From the NCBI RefSeq assembly GCF_020085105.1, contig NC_058046.1, positions 25,052,675-25,116,674 on the forward strand: a DNA stretch of 64,000 nt. Direction: 5' to 3'. Below, in pieces: positions 22,740 through 33,073 of this stretch. The position numbers and the translations under genes are program-made. Under the pieces are notes generated by a model that did not search any database, was not told where the DNA came from, and saw only the letters and a list, made by a program, of their open reading frames with translations. How positions within the stretch are numbered: the first letter of the stretch is position 1; each line of letters starts with the position of its first letter. Source of the stretch: Siniperca chuatsi. Taxonomy: Eukaryota > Chordata > Actinopteri > Centrarchiformes > Sinipercidae.

Positions 22740-24359
22740 TATACACTCACACACAAGTTCAGTAAACCACATAAACTTTATATACAAACTTACGTTTCAC
22801 TAAAATCATCACAAACAATAGCAATATCCTCACCTCAAACCTGCATTTTCTGCCCCGCTGCTGCTGGTAGCTTCATGTCAGCCTGTCAGCCCACAGATGC
22901 CCCTAATGCTCCCTAACCCCTGTGACCTTTAACCCCTCGAGTACTCTCACAGTCGGGGTGTTATTCCCTGATTCAGTCTCCTCTCTTCCATTGTTTTGAA
23001 GTGCTTTCAGGCAAAAGAGATTAGTATTGCCTGGAAAAAAATTTGCATGCATGTGATACTGATTGATGTTATTGAATTCTGTGGCTGAATCGGATTAATT
23101 CAGAAATACTACAAGTCCACTGAAATACGTTGTGTATATTTAATTAATTTCAATACATAATCAAATATTTAGTATATACTGTATATAATTTATTTCATTT
23201 TTATTTGACTTGCACTGCTCATTAATGTTTCCACTGCTCATGTGTATGAATTTCAAATGTATTCATTTAGAGACAAAGCTAATGAATCCACAAACTCATG
23301 GAAATGTACAGAACTATGACAAGCCTGTAATCTCTATGACTTCTTCAGTATATGCTTATATACTGTGCCAAACATCTCTTTAACCAAACATCCACTGACC
23401 CACCTTTCATAAATATGGTATTTTATAAATACAAGTTCTTAAGCTATGACTAAATAATGATTTACACATCAGACCAATGATCAGATCAGTAATAATCCAT
23501 TATAATGCTTAGATGACAATAAATGAGTGGCCAGGCTGTGACGCCATATTTAAACAAATTGTTTGACATTTTGGGAAATGTGCCTTTTTCGCTTTCTTGC
23601 TGAGAGTTAGCTAAGGCGAATGATACCACGCTCATGTCTGTGTTAAATGTGAAGCTACAACCTGCAGTTGGTTAGCCTATCTTAAACGAAATATAACATA
23701 CTAATTAGTGAGCTTTAGAGGGTCAGAGCCAGGCTAGCTGTTTCCCCCTGTTTCCAGTCTTTATACTAAGCTAACCATCTGCTATTCTGTATATTTACCG
23801 TATAAACATAAGTATCAATCTTCTCATCTAACTCTCTGCAAGAAAGCAAATAAGTGCATTTCCCAAATTATTGAACTATTTCTGTAAGTGAAGTATCTTT
23901 AAGTTGGTGCATATCTTCTGGCCGATTAGCCTAGTTTTATAATAAAGCAGAATTCCTCACATACATTGGTGGAGAGCGGCTGCAGCATCAATAACCACTA
24001 TTACTGACTTATTATTGACATTTACACCTGACGATCCTTAAACCTTTTATTAATGCTCACAGCCTGCTGGCAAATGTTTTTGGGTTTTTTTTGTATTATA
24101 ACATCCTGATACATTTTACATTTATATCAATAAAATCATTAGTTTATAAATCCTGTGTGAGTATCTGTCATTGAATGGCCAGATTAACGTGCTTGGGGGC
24201 CCCAATAACCACCCATCCCTCCTTGTCTCTTAGCACAGTATCCTCACGCTGCTGGAATATTACATTGCCCCATGTTTGCTGTGTGGTAAGCAACTTAATT
24301 TAGGTATAGGCACCATGTAAATACAGAATTAGCTAAAAAAAATTGAAGCCTTTGTAAAC
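22739..24359. other. Intergenic stretch with a palindromic MITE
   Basis: AT-rich sequence with no recognised gene, apart from the palindromic repeat at 23561-23882 listed separately. Confidence 0.5.
23561..23882. mobile_element. Palindromic MITE with about 50-bp imperfect inverted termini
   Basis: The left arm TTTTGGGAAATGTGCC...CTTTCTTGCTGAGAGTTAG (23561-23610) is mirrored by CTAACTCTCTGCAAGAAAG...GCATTTCCCAAATTATTG (23828-23882). The interior has AATTAGTGAGCTTTAGAGG and GGCTAGCTGTTTCCCCCTG, blocks I recognise from a widespread percomorph repeat. This copy looks internally shortened. Confidence 0.7.
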
Positions 24360-24640
24360 CGCGGTGGAATAAGTACTCAGATCCTTAAAAGTAAAAATAG
24401 AAATACTATTGTCTAAAAGTACTCAATTCAAAATGTTACTTAAGTAAAGGGTTTTAGAATACACGTTTTAGCATTTTAATTTTGTAGTTCATCATTGTTT
24501 GCCAATTTTAGATACTTTGTATACTACTGGGTAGATTAGTAGCATAGTACTGCATCATATCATGTATGCATATATGTTTTTTATGTAAAAAGTAACTAGT
24601 AGCGTGAAAAGTGTCAAATAAACGTAGTGGATTAAAAAGT
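24360..24640 (+). repeat. hAT-type CAGTGGTGGAA repeat, copy 3 (diverged fragment)
   Basis: GCGGTGGAATAAGTACTCAG start, then ATTCAAAATGTTACTTAAG, TACTACTGGGTAG, AAAGTAACTAGTAG and AACGTAGTGGATTAAAAAG, in the order of copies 1 and 2. The right end is missing. Confidence 0.65.
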
Positions 24641-27600
24641 CTTGAGTCTGCACATCCAAGGCACATCACTGATAGTTTATAGCTGGATTAGTAGACAACT
24701 GCCCAGACCCCGAGGACCCCGACAGTTGGTTTGTGGTAATTTCATTCATTGTAATTTTGTTTTAAAATATGAGACTAAAGCACAATATTAACTGACATGA
24801 TGAATGCCTGCTTTATAACCTTATCTCGAGGTCTTAAAGATGGTCCCTGTGTCACACAGATTGTTGCTTCTCTATTTAAGATCTAGAGTTTGTTTAAATA
24901 TGTCAATAATGTAAATATGTTTTCTACACAGCCACAGTGGGGAAAAACTCAGCTGGCATGTCATTCACATTAAATGTAGGTTTACACAGACACTGGGATG
25001 GCAGGGAGGAAAACCGAAGGAGGCCAGGCTGAAACACAACAGCTTCATTCTGCAGTCGGGTGTGATGAGGGTGTTTTTTTCTCTCATTCTCAGTGGTAGG
25101 TGGATCAGTCATGCTGGACTCCTTTCAGTGGATGACATGCACTACAACTTTCATTCTTGAAAATACTCTGCAGTCTCATGCACAAAGACAGAGGAAAGAG
25201 CTCAGAGAGAGAGAGAAAAAACACTTGAACATGGGTTTGTTTTGTTATAAATGTGACTTTTTTTACATATCAAGTGTTGACTTTATGTGTCTTCAACAGT
25301 TCTGAAAATAGCAAGCAAGAGTTTTCCTGCAAGATGGAATTAGTGTGGAAACAATACACTTAGTACACCTTGAAACCTTGTTGTGTTTTAGACAGGCTGT
25401 TTGTTTACTTAGCCACTGTTTGCCATATCCTATGTTAATATGGGAGTCCAAATCACCAGTAAAGGCTGCTGCTAAAAGGAACACCACCTGTGTTACTGTG
25501 CTTAAACTGATTGCTAAAATGGTGTGGTGAGCCCCTCCATGTTAGAGGATTTAGTGGAGAGACTGACATCACATACATTTTGCTAACCATGCCAAATCAG
25601 AAATGTCTCTTGATCCCACCCAGACGTTCATCATACTGCCAGGCCTCCTCTTCATCTCAGCAGAGGGCTGTCATTCACCACTTTGTCTGGTCCAACTTAC
25701 CTACGTGTGTGAGTATCTGCAAGTTAACACATGCTTTTAAATGTCTGTCCATGTGTATATTTAAAATGGCCTCCTTGTGATGATATACTGTATGGAAACA
25801 TGATGTTACTCAGACAGGCATGAAAGGAGTTGAGACTCCTTGTTTTGACTCCTCTCATATTTTTGAGATAAAGCCTTCACCGTGCACTCTATTTATCACT
25901 CTGTTAAGAAAATACTTCATCTGTTGCTGTAAAACTGTTGTTGGCTTGTCTCAAATTACACATCAGTACTTAAATATTGTGTAGTTTAGAGAAAGTGTGA
26001 TTGAATATTTGGCAGCATGTTATATAAATATTAAGGTTATGTTAGGCAGTAGTTAAGTGTGTGAGCCTCCAACTGTATCAATATTAGTGACCTTGCATTA
26101 AAAAGCAATATTCCTCCTAAACCCTTGAGGTAGCTTTAAACCTGCAATAACTTAGATTTTTTTTGGGCCACTTGGGTGCAGCAGAAACAAGTTGTGAGCA
26201 CAGCATTGACATATTTTAAGTTGATATGGCAAACTTGTTACCAAACAGTTACTTATTTACACATCCAGCAGTTACAGAGAAACATTATAATTCATTTGGA
26301 GTTGTGTTTCTGTGAATATAAGTTTAGTATTCACTAGCTTTTAGCTCTGTTTTTGGTCTCCTTAGATAAATATCTGGCTCTTTAGCTGCTAAATGCTCCA
26401 CTATGTTCACCAGCTAGTCAACTGTGTCTGTCTGCTGTTTGGTGCTGAGCAGGTAGTGTACAGTGGCTTTTTAGATTTTTATTTTGCTGAAAGCAGCTGC
26501 CTGCTGGGGCCAAAAACGAAACTATGAGCGGTGGGAGTGAACCAAAACAGTAAAGTTGTGGACCCGACAGCCAAACAATGAGCTGAACAATCACCTGAAA
26601 GATCCAGGTGATAATTCTCTGTAGGTTCATCACTACGAGCAACTCCTTTCACATTGTTATTCATTACTTTGTTATTATAAAATATTGATTATAGCCACTT
26701 AAAGGTTGTAAAACATCATCTTTGCCACAATGACTGACAGTATAACAAATATATTATGGCTTTGCATTAAAGCTGTATGATATGTACTGTGTGAAATGTT
26801 TAAGCCCAAGACTCCATGTATTTTTTTATGGCTGCAACTTTCATCAAATGGACACGTTCAAAATTTTATACACACTTCCCAACAGATCAGAGTTATTGTA
26901 AGTTCTTGTACACTGGAAAGTCTTATTGCTTCATCCTTGTATTACCCAATTATGCTATCTGTTATGTAACTATGGTGACTTTTGTCATTTGTGAACACTG
27001 CAGTATGTGTATTTACAATTGGAAGAGCTCAGTACAGGGTTTTGTTCATAATTACAGTATGGTAGCAGTGCTGTTAGTCTGTATGAATATTATCTGATGA
27101 AGGTCTGAGGACTGAAATGTTGTTAATAAAGAGAATACAAGTGATTGATGGTGTTCAGGATTTTTTGCTTTTTCCGCATACATAATTTCCCAGAATTCAG
27201 CCAGACATCGGTGATGGACCCACTGTCAGTGGAGTACAAGAGATTAAATTTCAGCTAAAGTATGTTTAAGATAAAACATTCTGTTTGACAACAGTTTTGG
27301 TAGTTTCACCACTTCATCAATGTGTTATCATATTTGTACTGAGTGAAAAATCTAAATCCAAGTTGACATATTGTCTAAATACCCACCATTGAGTCATATG
27401 GGAAAAATGAAGTGTGTTAAGCATCATTTCCTGGTACTCCGCTATATTTGATCATAGTATTTATATTAGATTATATTTGATTTGGAAATCTTGGGAACTT
27501 GAACATTTTGTAGATTTAAACAATACTTGATTAAAAGTTTAAGGAAGGATGGGATGGATCAGTGGGATTAAAGAGGTTTTAATCGCTGTAATTAGTGTTT

Positions 27601-27900
27601 ACAAAAAAAGCACAAATCCTAATTTTTGAAAACCACATGTGTCTATATCCTGATTTTAGTTGCTCGAAATGGTCATTCACATGTGAGGAAAAAGGTTAAA
27701 TGTATTTCCCATGTTCTTGATGTCCTGTAAAAAACCATGTATTTCCAAAATGTCAACCTTGTTTCCAGTTTTGACATTGCATTTTTCCAATAATCCACTT
27801 GGTTTTTAAACGGGAGAATTTTCTTGAATTTATGTGAAAAAAAATCAAAATCACCAAAATTGGTGATACATGGTTATTGGACAGCGACTAGTATACATTT
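24641..27900. other. Intergenic stretch without recognised gene
   Basis: AT-rich. A retroelement-tail-like motif lies near 27096-27145 (GATGAAGGTCTGAGGACTGAAATG followed by TTAATAAAG). No supported coding sequence. Confidence 0.45.
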
Positions 27901-28013
27901 ACGTGTGCTTTTTTTGTGAGGACTGAATCAAATTGACCAAAAAGTGAACAAACAAATTAAAGTTAGAAGTTACACGTTTGTTGTGTACAGACATATGAAT
28001 TCCCTCCCTCCCT

Positions 28014-28016
<3 letters not shown>

Positions 28017-28045
<29 letters not shown>
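28017..28045. repeat. (TG)n microsatellite
   Basis: About 14 uninterrupted TG units. A shorter (CA)n run follows at about 28084-28100 and a CTC-rich run at 28105-28122. Confidence 0.95.
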
Positions 28046-28137
28046 CTTTCGGAGTGCTTTAACCCAACCACCAAACTTCATACATACACACACACACACT
28101 CCACCCCTCCTCCTCCTCCTCTCCCACACCCTCCATG

Positions 28138-28180
28138 TTCCTTCCTGTTTCCTGTTCCGCTGTCCGCTGCACAGGAAGCC
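28138..28180. promoter_or_regulatory. Cluster of ETS-type GGAA motifs
   Basis: TTCCTTCCTGTTTCCTGTTCCGC (28138-28160) read on the minus strand gives tandem CAGGAAAC and CAGGAAGG, and ACAGGAAGCC follows on the plus strand at 28171-28180. ETS factors bind CAGGAA, and claudin-5 is an endothelial gene, so this may be an element 3' of cldn5. Motif evidence only. Confidence 0.25.
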
Positions 28181-28619
28181 TGCTCGTGCTACCGGGCTGC
28201 GGCAAAAACTCGTGAGTCACCAAGCCGTAAACTTTGTGGACATGTGGGAGAAAAGAACGTGGTGTTTTTTTTAATGTCTTTTTTCTGATCTCCATCTCTC
28301 ACCTCTAACTAGGCTTTGCATTGTTTCTCAGACAAATGGCTCATGGGGTCTTTAACTCTGCTTTGTTAATACAAAGCCACATTTGTCCTCCACATTTAAC
28401 CATCTGCTGACTCCTGGCTTTACTATCTGTGAGTAAGCTCCATCCAGCTGGGATGTCTGTAGACTGTATGCACCTGCTGGCTCTTACGTAAGTCTGAGTC
28501 GATCAATAAAAACATTAATTAAGTCTCCTTTCTTTTGTAACTCATGTGCACTGCTTTGAAGGATTAATGTCATATGAAATTAAAACTTTCCATAAGCTGA
28601 CGTAGCTGGTTGTTTGCTG

Positions 28620-28910
28620 CTGTGAGAAGCTCGGGGGTTTGAGGGTTGTGACCCCAATCAAATGCGGGGGATTCTGCTTCGATGAGATCATGCCTGGTCA
28701 GTCGAGGCAAGTGACTTTGGACTTGCCTGACCTGAGGCGAGATTCAGAGTTCAAAATTCATGTCATGAGAAACGACTCCTCAGCCCGGCCCAGCCCGGCC
28801 CAGCACCGTTCTCAATGGCGTCAGCACAAATCTGAAATCAGTACACAACCGGACCGGCTTCTGACGTGACCTTAACCGCGTGGCCCTCGCTTCGCGGGCT
28901 GAGAAAGGTC
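28620..28910. other. CpG-rich, GC-rich patch of unknown role
   Basis: Stands out from the AT-rich background, with many CpG (CCGGACCGG, CCGCG, TTCGCGG), a TGACGT site at 28862-28867 and a near-tandem GCCCGGCCCA duplication at about 28784-28803. A 76-codon plus-strand open frame (28639-28869) has no recognisable domain. Possible promoter-like or enhancer element; not proven. Confidence 0.3.
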
Positions 28911-29284
28911 AAGTTTAGAGGTCAAAATGGGTCTCTGTGGGTTATGTCATGAGACGTTTTTCTGATATTAGCAACATCCCTGACATTTATTTCTCTTTTA
29001 GGCTTTCACTACCTCTTTCCAGAGGAAGTGTTTGTGTTTCCAATGCGCAACATTTATGACAACACTTGCAACATTTGCTCTTAAAATGAAACACAATGAA
29101 ACAAATGTGTTTCTACTGCCACAGCTCTTTTTGCAGTGGCCATTACAGGCTTTAAGTAAATCCCTCCTTCATCTTCTAGACTGCTGTGCATAGGCTGTGT
29201 GTGTATGTGTGTCCATGCCTGCTGGAATGTCTGCTGGCCAGGCCTTTTATTAGGCTCATCCATACCACCACATTATAGGCTCCC

Positions 29285-29374
29285 GTAACCAGGCAACTGC
29301 AGGTTCTGGCTGGTTACCATGGCGAGCGCCCATTGAGTGACGTCGCTGGCCCTGTTTGCCTCTCTCCTCATTGG
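29285..29374 (+). promoter_or_regulatory. RFX X-box / CRE / CCAAT-like motif cluster
   Basis: GTAACCAGGCAAC (29285-29297) fits the X-box consensus, a second X-box-like GTTACCATGGCGAG starts at 29314, TGACGTC lies at 29338-29344, and a reverse CCAAT box ATTGG at 29370-29374. This order and spacing resemble RFX-CREB-NF-Y modules. No gene start is identified beside it; the nearest annotated gene is cldn5, 3 kb away and on the other strand. Confidence 0.35.
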
Positions 29375-29831
29375 AATGAGGGCCTTTTTAAAGGTGCACA
29401 CCCCCCCCCAAACCTTGCTACACACACTTAACCCCTTGCTCACACACACACACCCCCACACACACCCTGCTCTTCGTCACCTTCTGTGTGGTGACCAGAG
29501 GAGTGGAACTAACAATCCGACAAAAACTTCTCACTGAGGCAGACCAGACTGGACCTTCCAGGGAGTGTCTTTGTGTAGAAAAACCCATACAGACCCCAAA
29601 GTAGGAACGCCTACTGTAGGCAACTGTACTGCGAGTGCTGGGCAATACTTACAAAATCACATATCGCAGTATTCTTAGCTTGATAACTTTATCATATCCA
29701 GTTACATAGACGCGTTTCACTCAGTTATAACAATCTAACAAGTTTGAAAAACATCTCTCAGCTGCACTGAAGTCCAACACACTGGCTAAATATAGTATTT
29801 AATCTGTATCATAATACTTAAGCATGAACGT

Positions 29832-30122
29832 AGGGCTATAAGTAACAATTATTTTTTATTAGTAATTACTGTGTCACTTATTTTCTTGATTAATTGATTA
29901 TTTGTTTGTTCATGTCAGATGTTAGAAAATTGATTGATTATAATTTCCCAGAGCCCAAGTTAACAAATTGTTTGTTTTGTTCAACCAACAAAGTCCAAAA
30001 CCCAAAGATATTCAGTTTAATATCAAAGAAGACTAATAAACCAGCGAATGTTCACATTTGAGAAACTGGAACCAATTTTTGCCATTTTTTCTTTATAAAA
30101 TGACTTAAACGATCATTAAACT
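29832..30122. repeat. GATTAATCAATTA-family repeat, copy 3
   Basis: Carries CTTGATTAATTGATTA, AATTTCCCAGAGCCCAAG, TTGTTTTGTTCAACCAAC and CCCAAAGATATTCAGTTTAA, the family's diagnostic blocks in order. Confidence 0.65.
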
Positions 30123-30548
30123 ACATTTTGGAGACAAGTGTTGTACTTTCTACTCCACTACATTTATTTAATAACTTTAGTTATTGATTACTTTGCAGAT
30201 TTAGATTATTAATACAAAATGGAAATCAACTAATAAATGATGACGTATTATAAATTAAGCTACACAGCAGTATAATATAATTATTATTAGCCCCACCTTC
30301 ACCAGCTGCAACATTAAACACATTAATGCATCACTAATTATAATCCAGTCAAATAATATGATTCTAAAATGGGCCATTCTGCATTTACCTCTGATATTTT
30401 AAGCATATTTTGATGCTCATACATTTGTACTTTTACTTAAGTGAGATTTTGAATGCAGGACTTTTACTTGTAACAGAGTATTTTTGCACTGTAGTATTGC
30501 TAAATAATCCCTCAGTAGTAAAATATCGGAATACTTCTTCCAGCACTG
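30123..30548 (-). repeat. hAT-type CAGTGGTGGAA repeat, copy 4, reversed
   Basis: Reads in reverse complement as CAGTGCTGGAAGAAGTATTCC, then CTGTTACAAGTAAAAGTCCTG, AGAATGGCCCATTTTAGAAT, TGCAGCTGGTGAAGGTGGGG and TAAATGTAGTGGAGTAG. The far terminus is truncated. Confidence 0.75.
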
Positions 30549-31650
30549 CAACTGAGCAAACTCCATCCACTGATGAAGACCAAGCTACATGGTTGAAAGC
30601 TCTGGAAAATTATTGTAAGTGGACTCCAAGTTGGGATTGTTTCGTCAAACCTATATTATGATAACCAAAATTTCAGAGACATTATTTAATTTTAAGTGCT
30701 CTATGTGCAGCTAGGCAAATTTAAGTAAATAGGCAGGGGCATTTGCTCACACTTAGCCTGCTGTAGAATAAAAATAGCTGATTGACATTTTATTAGAGGT
30801 TATCTTGTGGACTGCAGTGATCACACACTCCCCTGACTGTATTCACACTTTCTGCAGAACATATGACCTGCTAAGATTCTTAAGTGACCAGCAAAACAAG
30901 TACGGATAAGCTTTTGTAATCCAGTCACAGTTTTAAATCAGAGGATTGTTACTCATAGATTGAAATATCTTTTGTTATTGTGTTTTTCTGTTGTTGTCAC
31001 AAGTTAAACAATCCTGTACCTTTATTACAATATTTCAGTGCACATCATCGCCAGTGTGTGGATAAAGGTGGTGCCCATGTAGCAGCTGTGGATAAGCTAA
31101 TTGCCTCAAAGTGATGGTGTGTAATCTTTTGTCGCGAAGCCCATCTATCTTAGCACCGCCCTGATGGAGGGAGATGGGGTTGTGGTGACTAATGAATGGA
31201 GTGACTTGCGGGAAGACGATTTCAGCAGCTTCTCCACAGCTCTCATTTGAACGCCTTTCACTGACTGCGGGCGGGGAGAGGTGGGGGTGGTCTGAAACGG
31301 GGTGGTGGTGGTGGTGGGGGTTGTGGAGCATTGTGAGTTGAACAGCAGAGCCCCACTCTAGCTGAATGGGTATTGTCATCTGGATTTCTATGGCTAACCA
31401 AAATACTTTCTCCCGCCGTGGGGGTTTATATATTCACGGTGGGAACGGCATGCATTACGCACAGCACTCCTGCCTCTGCAGACCATCACAACTCCGTTGT
31501 GTCAGTGGTTTTGTTTAAGAACACACTTTAACTAAAAATTTCAGACAATATATTCAGTTTAATTTTAATAAAATGAAACAATATTGCATCTTCATATACA
31601 CGAATAATGAATCATAACATCAAACGTCAACAAACCAACAGAAAACAAAG
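30549..31650. other. Intergenic stretch 3' of cldn5
   Basis: The part about 31040-31260 is less AT-rich and includes GCTAATTGCCTCAAAG and GACTAATGAATGGAG, homeobox-type TAAT sites. A GGT-repeat lies at about 31300-31320. A 114-codon minus-strand open frame (31035-31379) is His-rich from the simple repeat and not credible as a protein. Confidence 0.4.
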
Positions 31651-31904
31651 TTTATTCCTTAAAGTTTTAAAAAGAAAAGACTTCCTGCAGTGACAATGAT
31701 GCAAAACGTTGCAGGTGCTCAGTGCAGCCGAACAACAGACTGTAACACATCATGTTGTGACCTATCACAGGCTCTCCGGACTGTACAAGTCCAAAAGTAG
31801 ACTGCAAACTTCAAAGTCGCAGCAATCAACTTAGCAACACAAAAGCCTGTCCGAGATTTATTAGGGCTTTAACATGTCTACACTTTTCTTCTTTGTTCTT
31901 TATT
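31651..31904 (-). promoter_or_regulatory. Candidate cldn5 polyadenylation signals
   Basis: On the minus strand, AATAAA appears at 31899-31904, 31857-31862 and 31651-31656, about 0.5-0.8 kb past the claudin stop. Which one is used cannot be read from the sequence. Confidence 0.5.
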
Positions 31905-32425
31905 ACTATTAGACATTGTTGGAGTCCTCAACATGTCGGCGTAGTCCCACTAAAGGAAGTGGGTCTTTGAATGTGTGGGAGTGCAATAATTCTCAGTTAC
32001 TGTACAAGTTTGTGCAGACAATGCACATCAAGGCAAAAGAACAGTGTATATATTCGATGACAAGAGTTCCTCTAGAAAAGAAACACTTTGCAGATACAAC
32101 GGTGAACAATTCAAAATACTAATAATTTCGAAGACTTACAAAAGCAGGTACCTAACAAAGATACCCCTTTTTGTCATGAGTTACCTCTTGTAGTTGATAG
32201 TCTTTTTTAATCTCCTGTTAGATAAAAAAAAAAAGCATTTGTGAATTTGTGGTCCGAGCGCATTGAAGGGCCAGTGTAAAAACAGGAGAGGTGCTTCCAC
32301 TGATTTTCAAAGTTCAGATTTTTTTTTTTTTTTTAAACTGCAGGTGCAAAGATAACGTCCGTCAAAAAACAGTTTTACAAAAGCTGCAGGTCACTTTTAC
32401 GCAAAGCCTGCTATGAGCCACAAAG

Positions 32426-33073
32426 CTACACATAATTCCTCTTGTCATAGTCCCCGTTCGGCGTGGTTCTCTTTGTTGGTGCGTATTTTACCGAGTATCC
32501 AGAGTTCCCGCTGGAAGGACAGGAGCAGCACAGCAGCGCTCCTCCGATCAGCAGCAGCGCTGAGGCCGCCCAGCCGATGTAGAGCGCAGCGCCGATCTCC
32601 CTCTTCTTGGATGCGGGCACCTGCGGGTTGTAGAAGTCTGATATGATGTTGTTGGCCATCCAGCACAGAGGCACCAGCACAAACAGACCACTGATGATGT
32701 AGATGACCCCTCCGGCGTTCACCACCCGGGCTTTGACGTACTCAGTTTGGAGGCAGTTGGTGCACTGCGCCCCCGCAATGACAACCATGAGCCCCAGCAC
32801 GCCCATCACCGAGGAGATGATGGTGAGCGCTCTGGCCGCCTGCAGGTCGTGGCTGAGGGCGAGGACCGAGTCGTGCACCTTGCACTGCATCTGGCCTGTA
32901 CTCTGCACCACACACGTCATCCACAAGCCGTCCCAGATTGTCTGAGCCACCACGATGTTGGCTTCGATGAAAGCCGTCACCTTCCACATGGGCAGCCCGC
33001 ACGAAACCATCACCAGGAGCGAGCCAATTGCGCACAGCGATAGTCCCATGATCTCCAGTCCGGCCGACACCAT
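32426..33073 (-). CDS. cldn5: Claudin-5, complete single-exon gene
   Basis: An uninterrupted 215-aa frame, the usual length and single coding exon of claudin-5. Claudins are four-pass proteins that seal tight junctions; claudin-5 is the main one of endothelium and the blood-brain barrier. The first extracellular loop holds the claudin signature: W30, GLW (49-51), C54 and C64, ending at R81. Membrane segments fall near residues 8-28, 82-102, 119-140 and 161-183. The C-terminus ends DYDKRNYV; the final YV is the PDZ ligand that binds ZO proteins, as in human claudin-5 (DYDKKNYV). Other claudin-5-like blocks are WKVTAFIEANIV, CVVQSTGQMQCKV and GAALYIGWA. Teleosts have cldn5a and cldn5b and I cannot say which this is. 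It is transcribed opposite to cdc45 and the septins, as in the 22q11.2 region. Confidence 0.96.
   Translation of the reverse strand: MVSAGLEIMGLSLCAIGSLLVMVSCGLPMWKVTAFIEANIVVAQTIWDGLWMTCVVQSTGQMQCKVHDSVLALSHDLQAARALTIISSVMGVLGLMVVIAGAQCTNCLQTEYVKARVVNAGGVIYIISGLFVLVPLCWMANNIISDFYNPQVPASKKREIGAALYIGWAASALLLIGGALLCCSCPSSGNSGYSVKYAPTKRTTPNGDYDKRNYV

Noticed and set aside
27944..28295. Overlapping open frames of 76-114 codons on both strands
   Set aside because: They are produced by the (TG)n/(CA)n microsatellite and CTC-rich runs (Cys-Val and Thr-His repeats) and have no domain.
31035..31379. 114-codon His-rich open frame on the minus strand
   Set aside because: The His run comes from a GGT/GTG simple repeat, and there is no domain or splice support.
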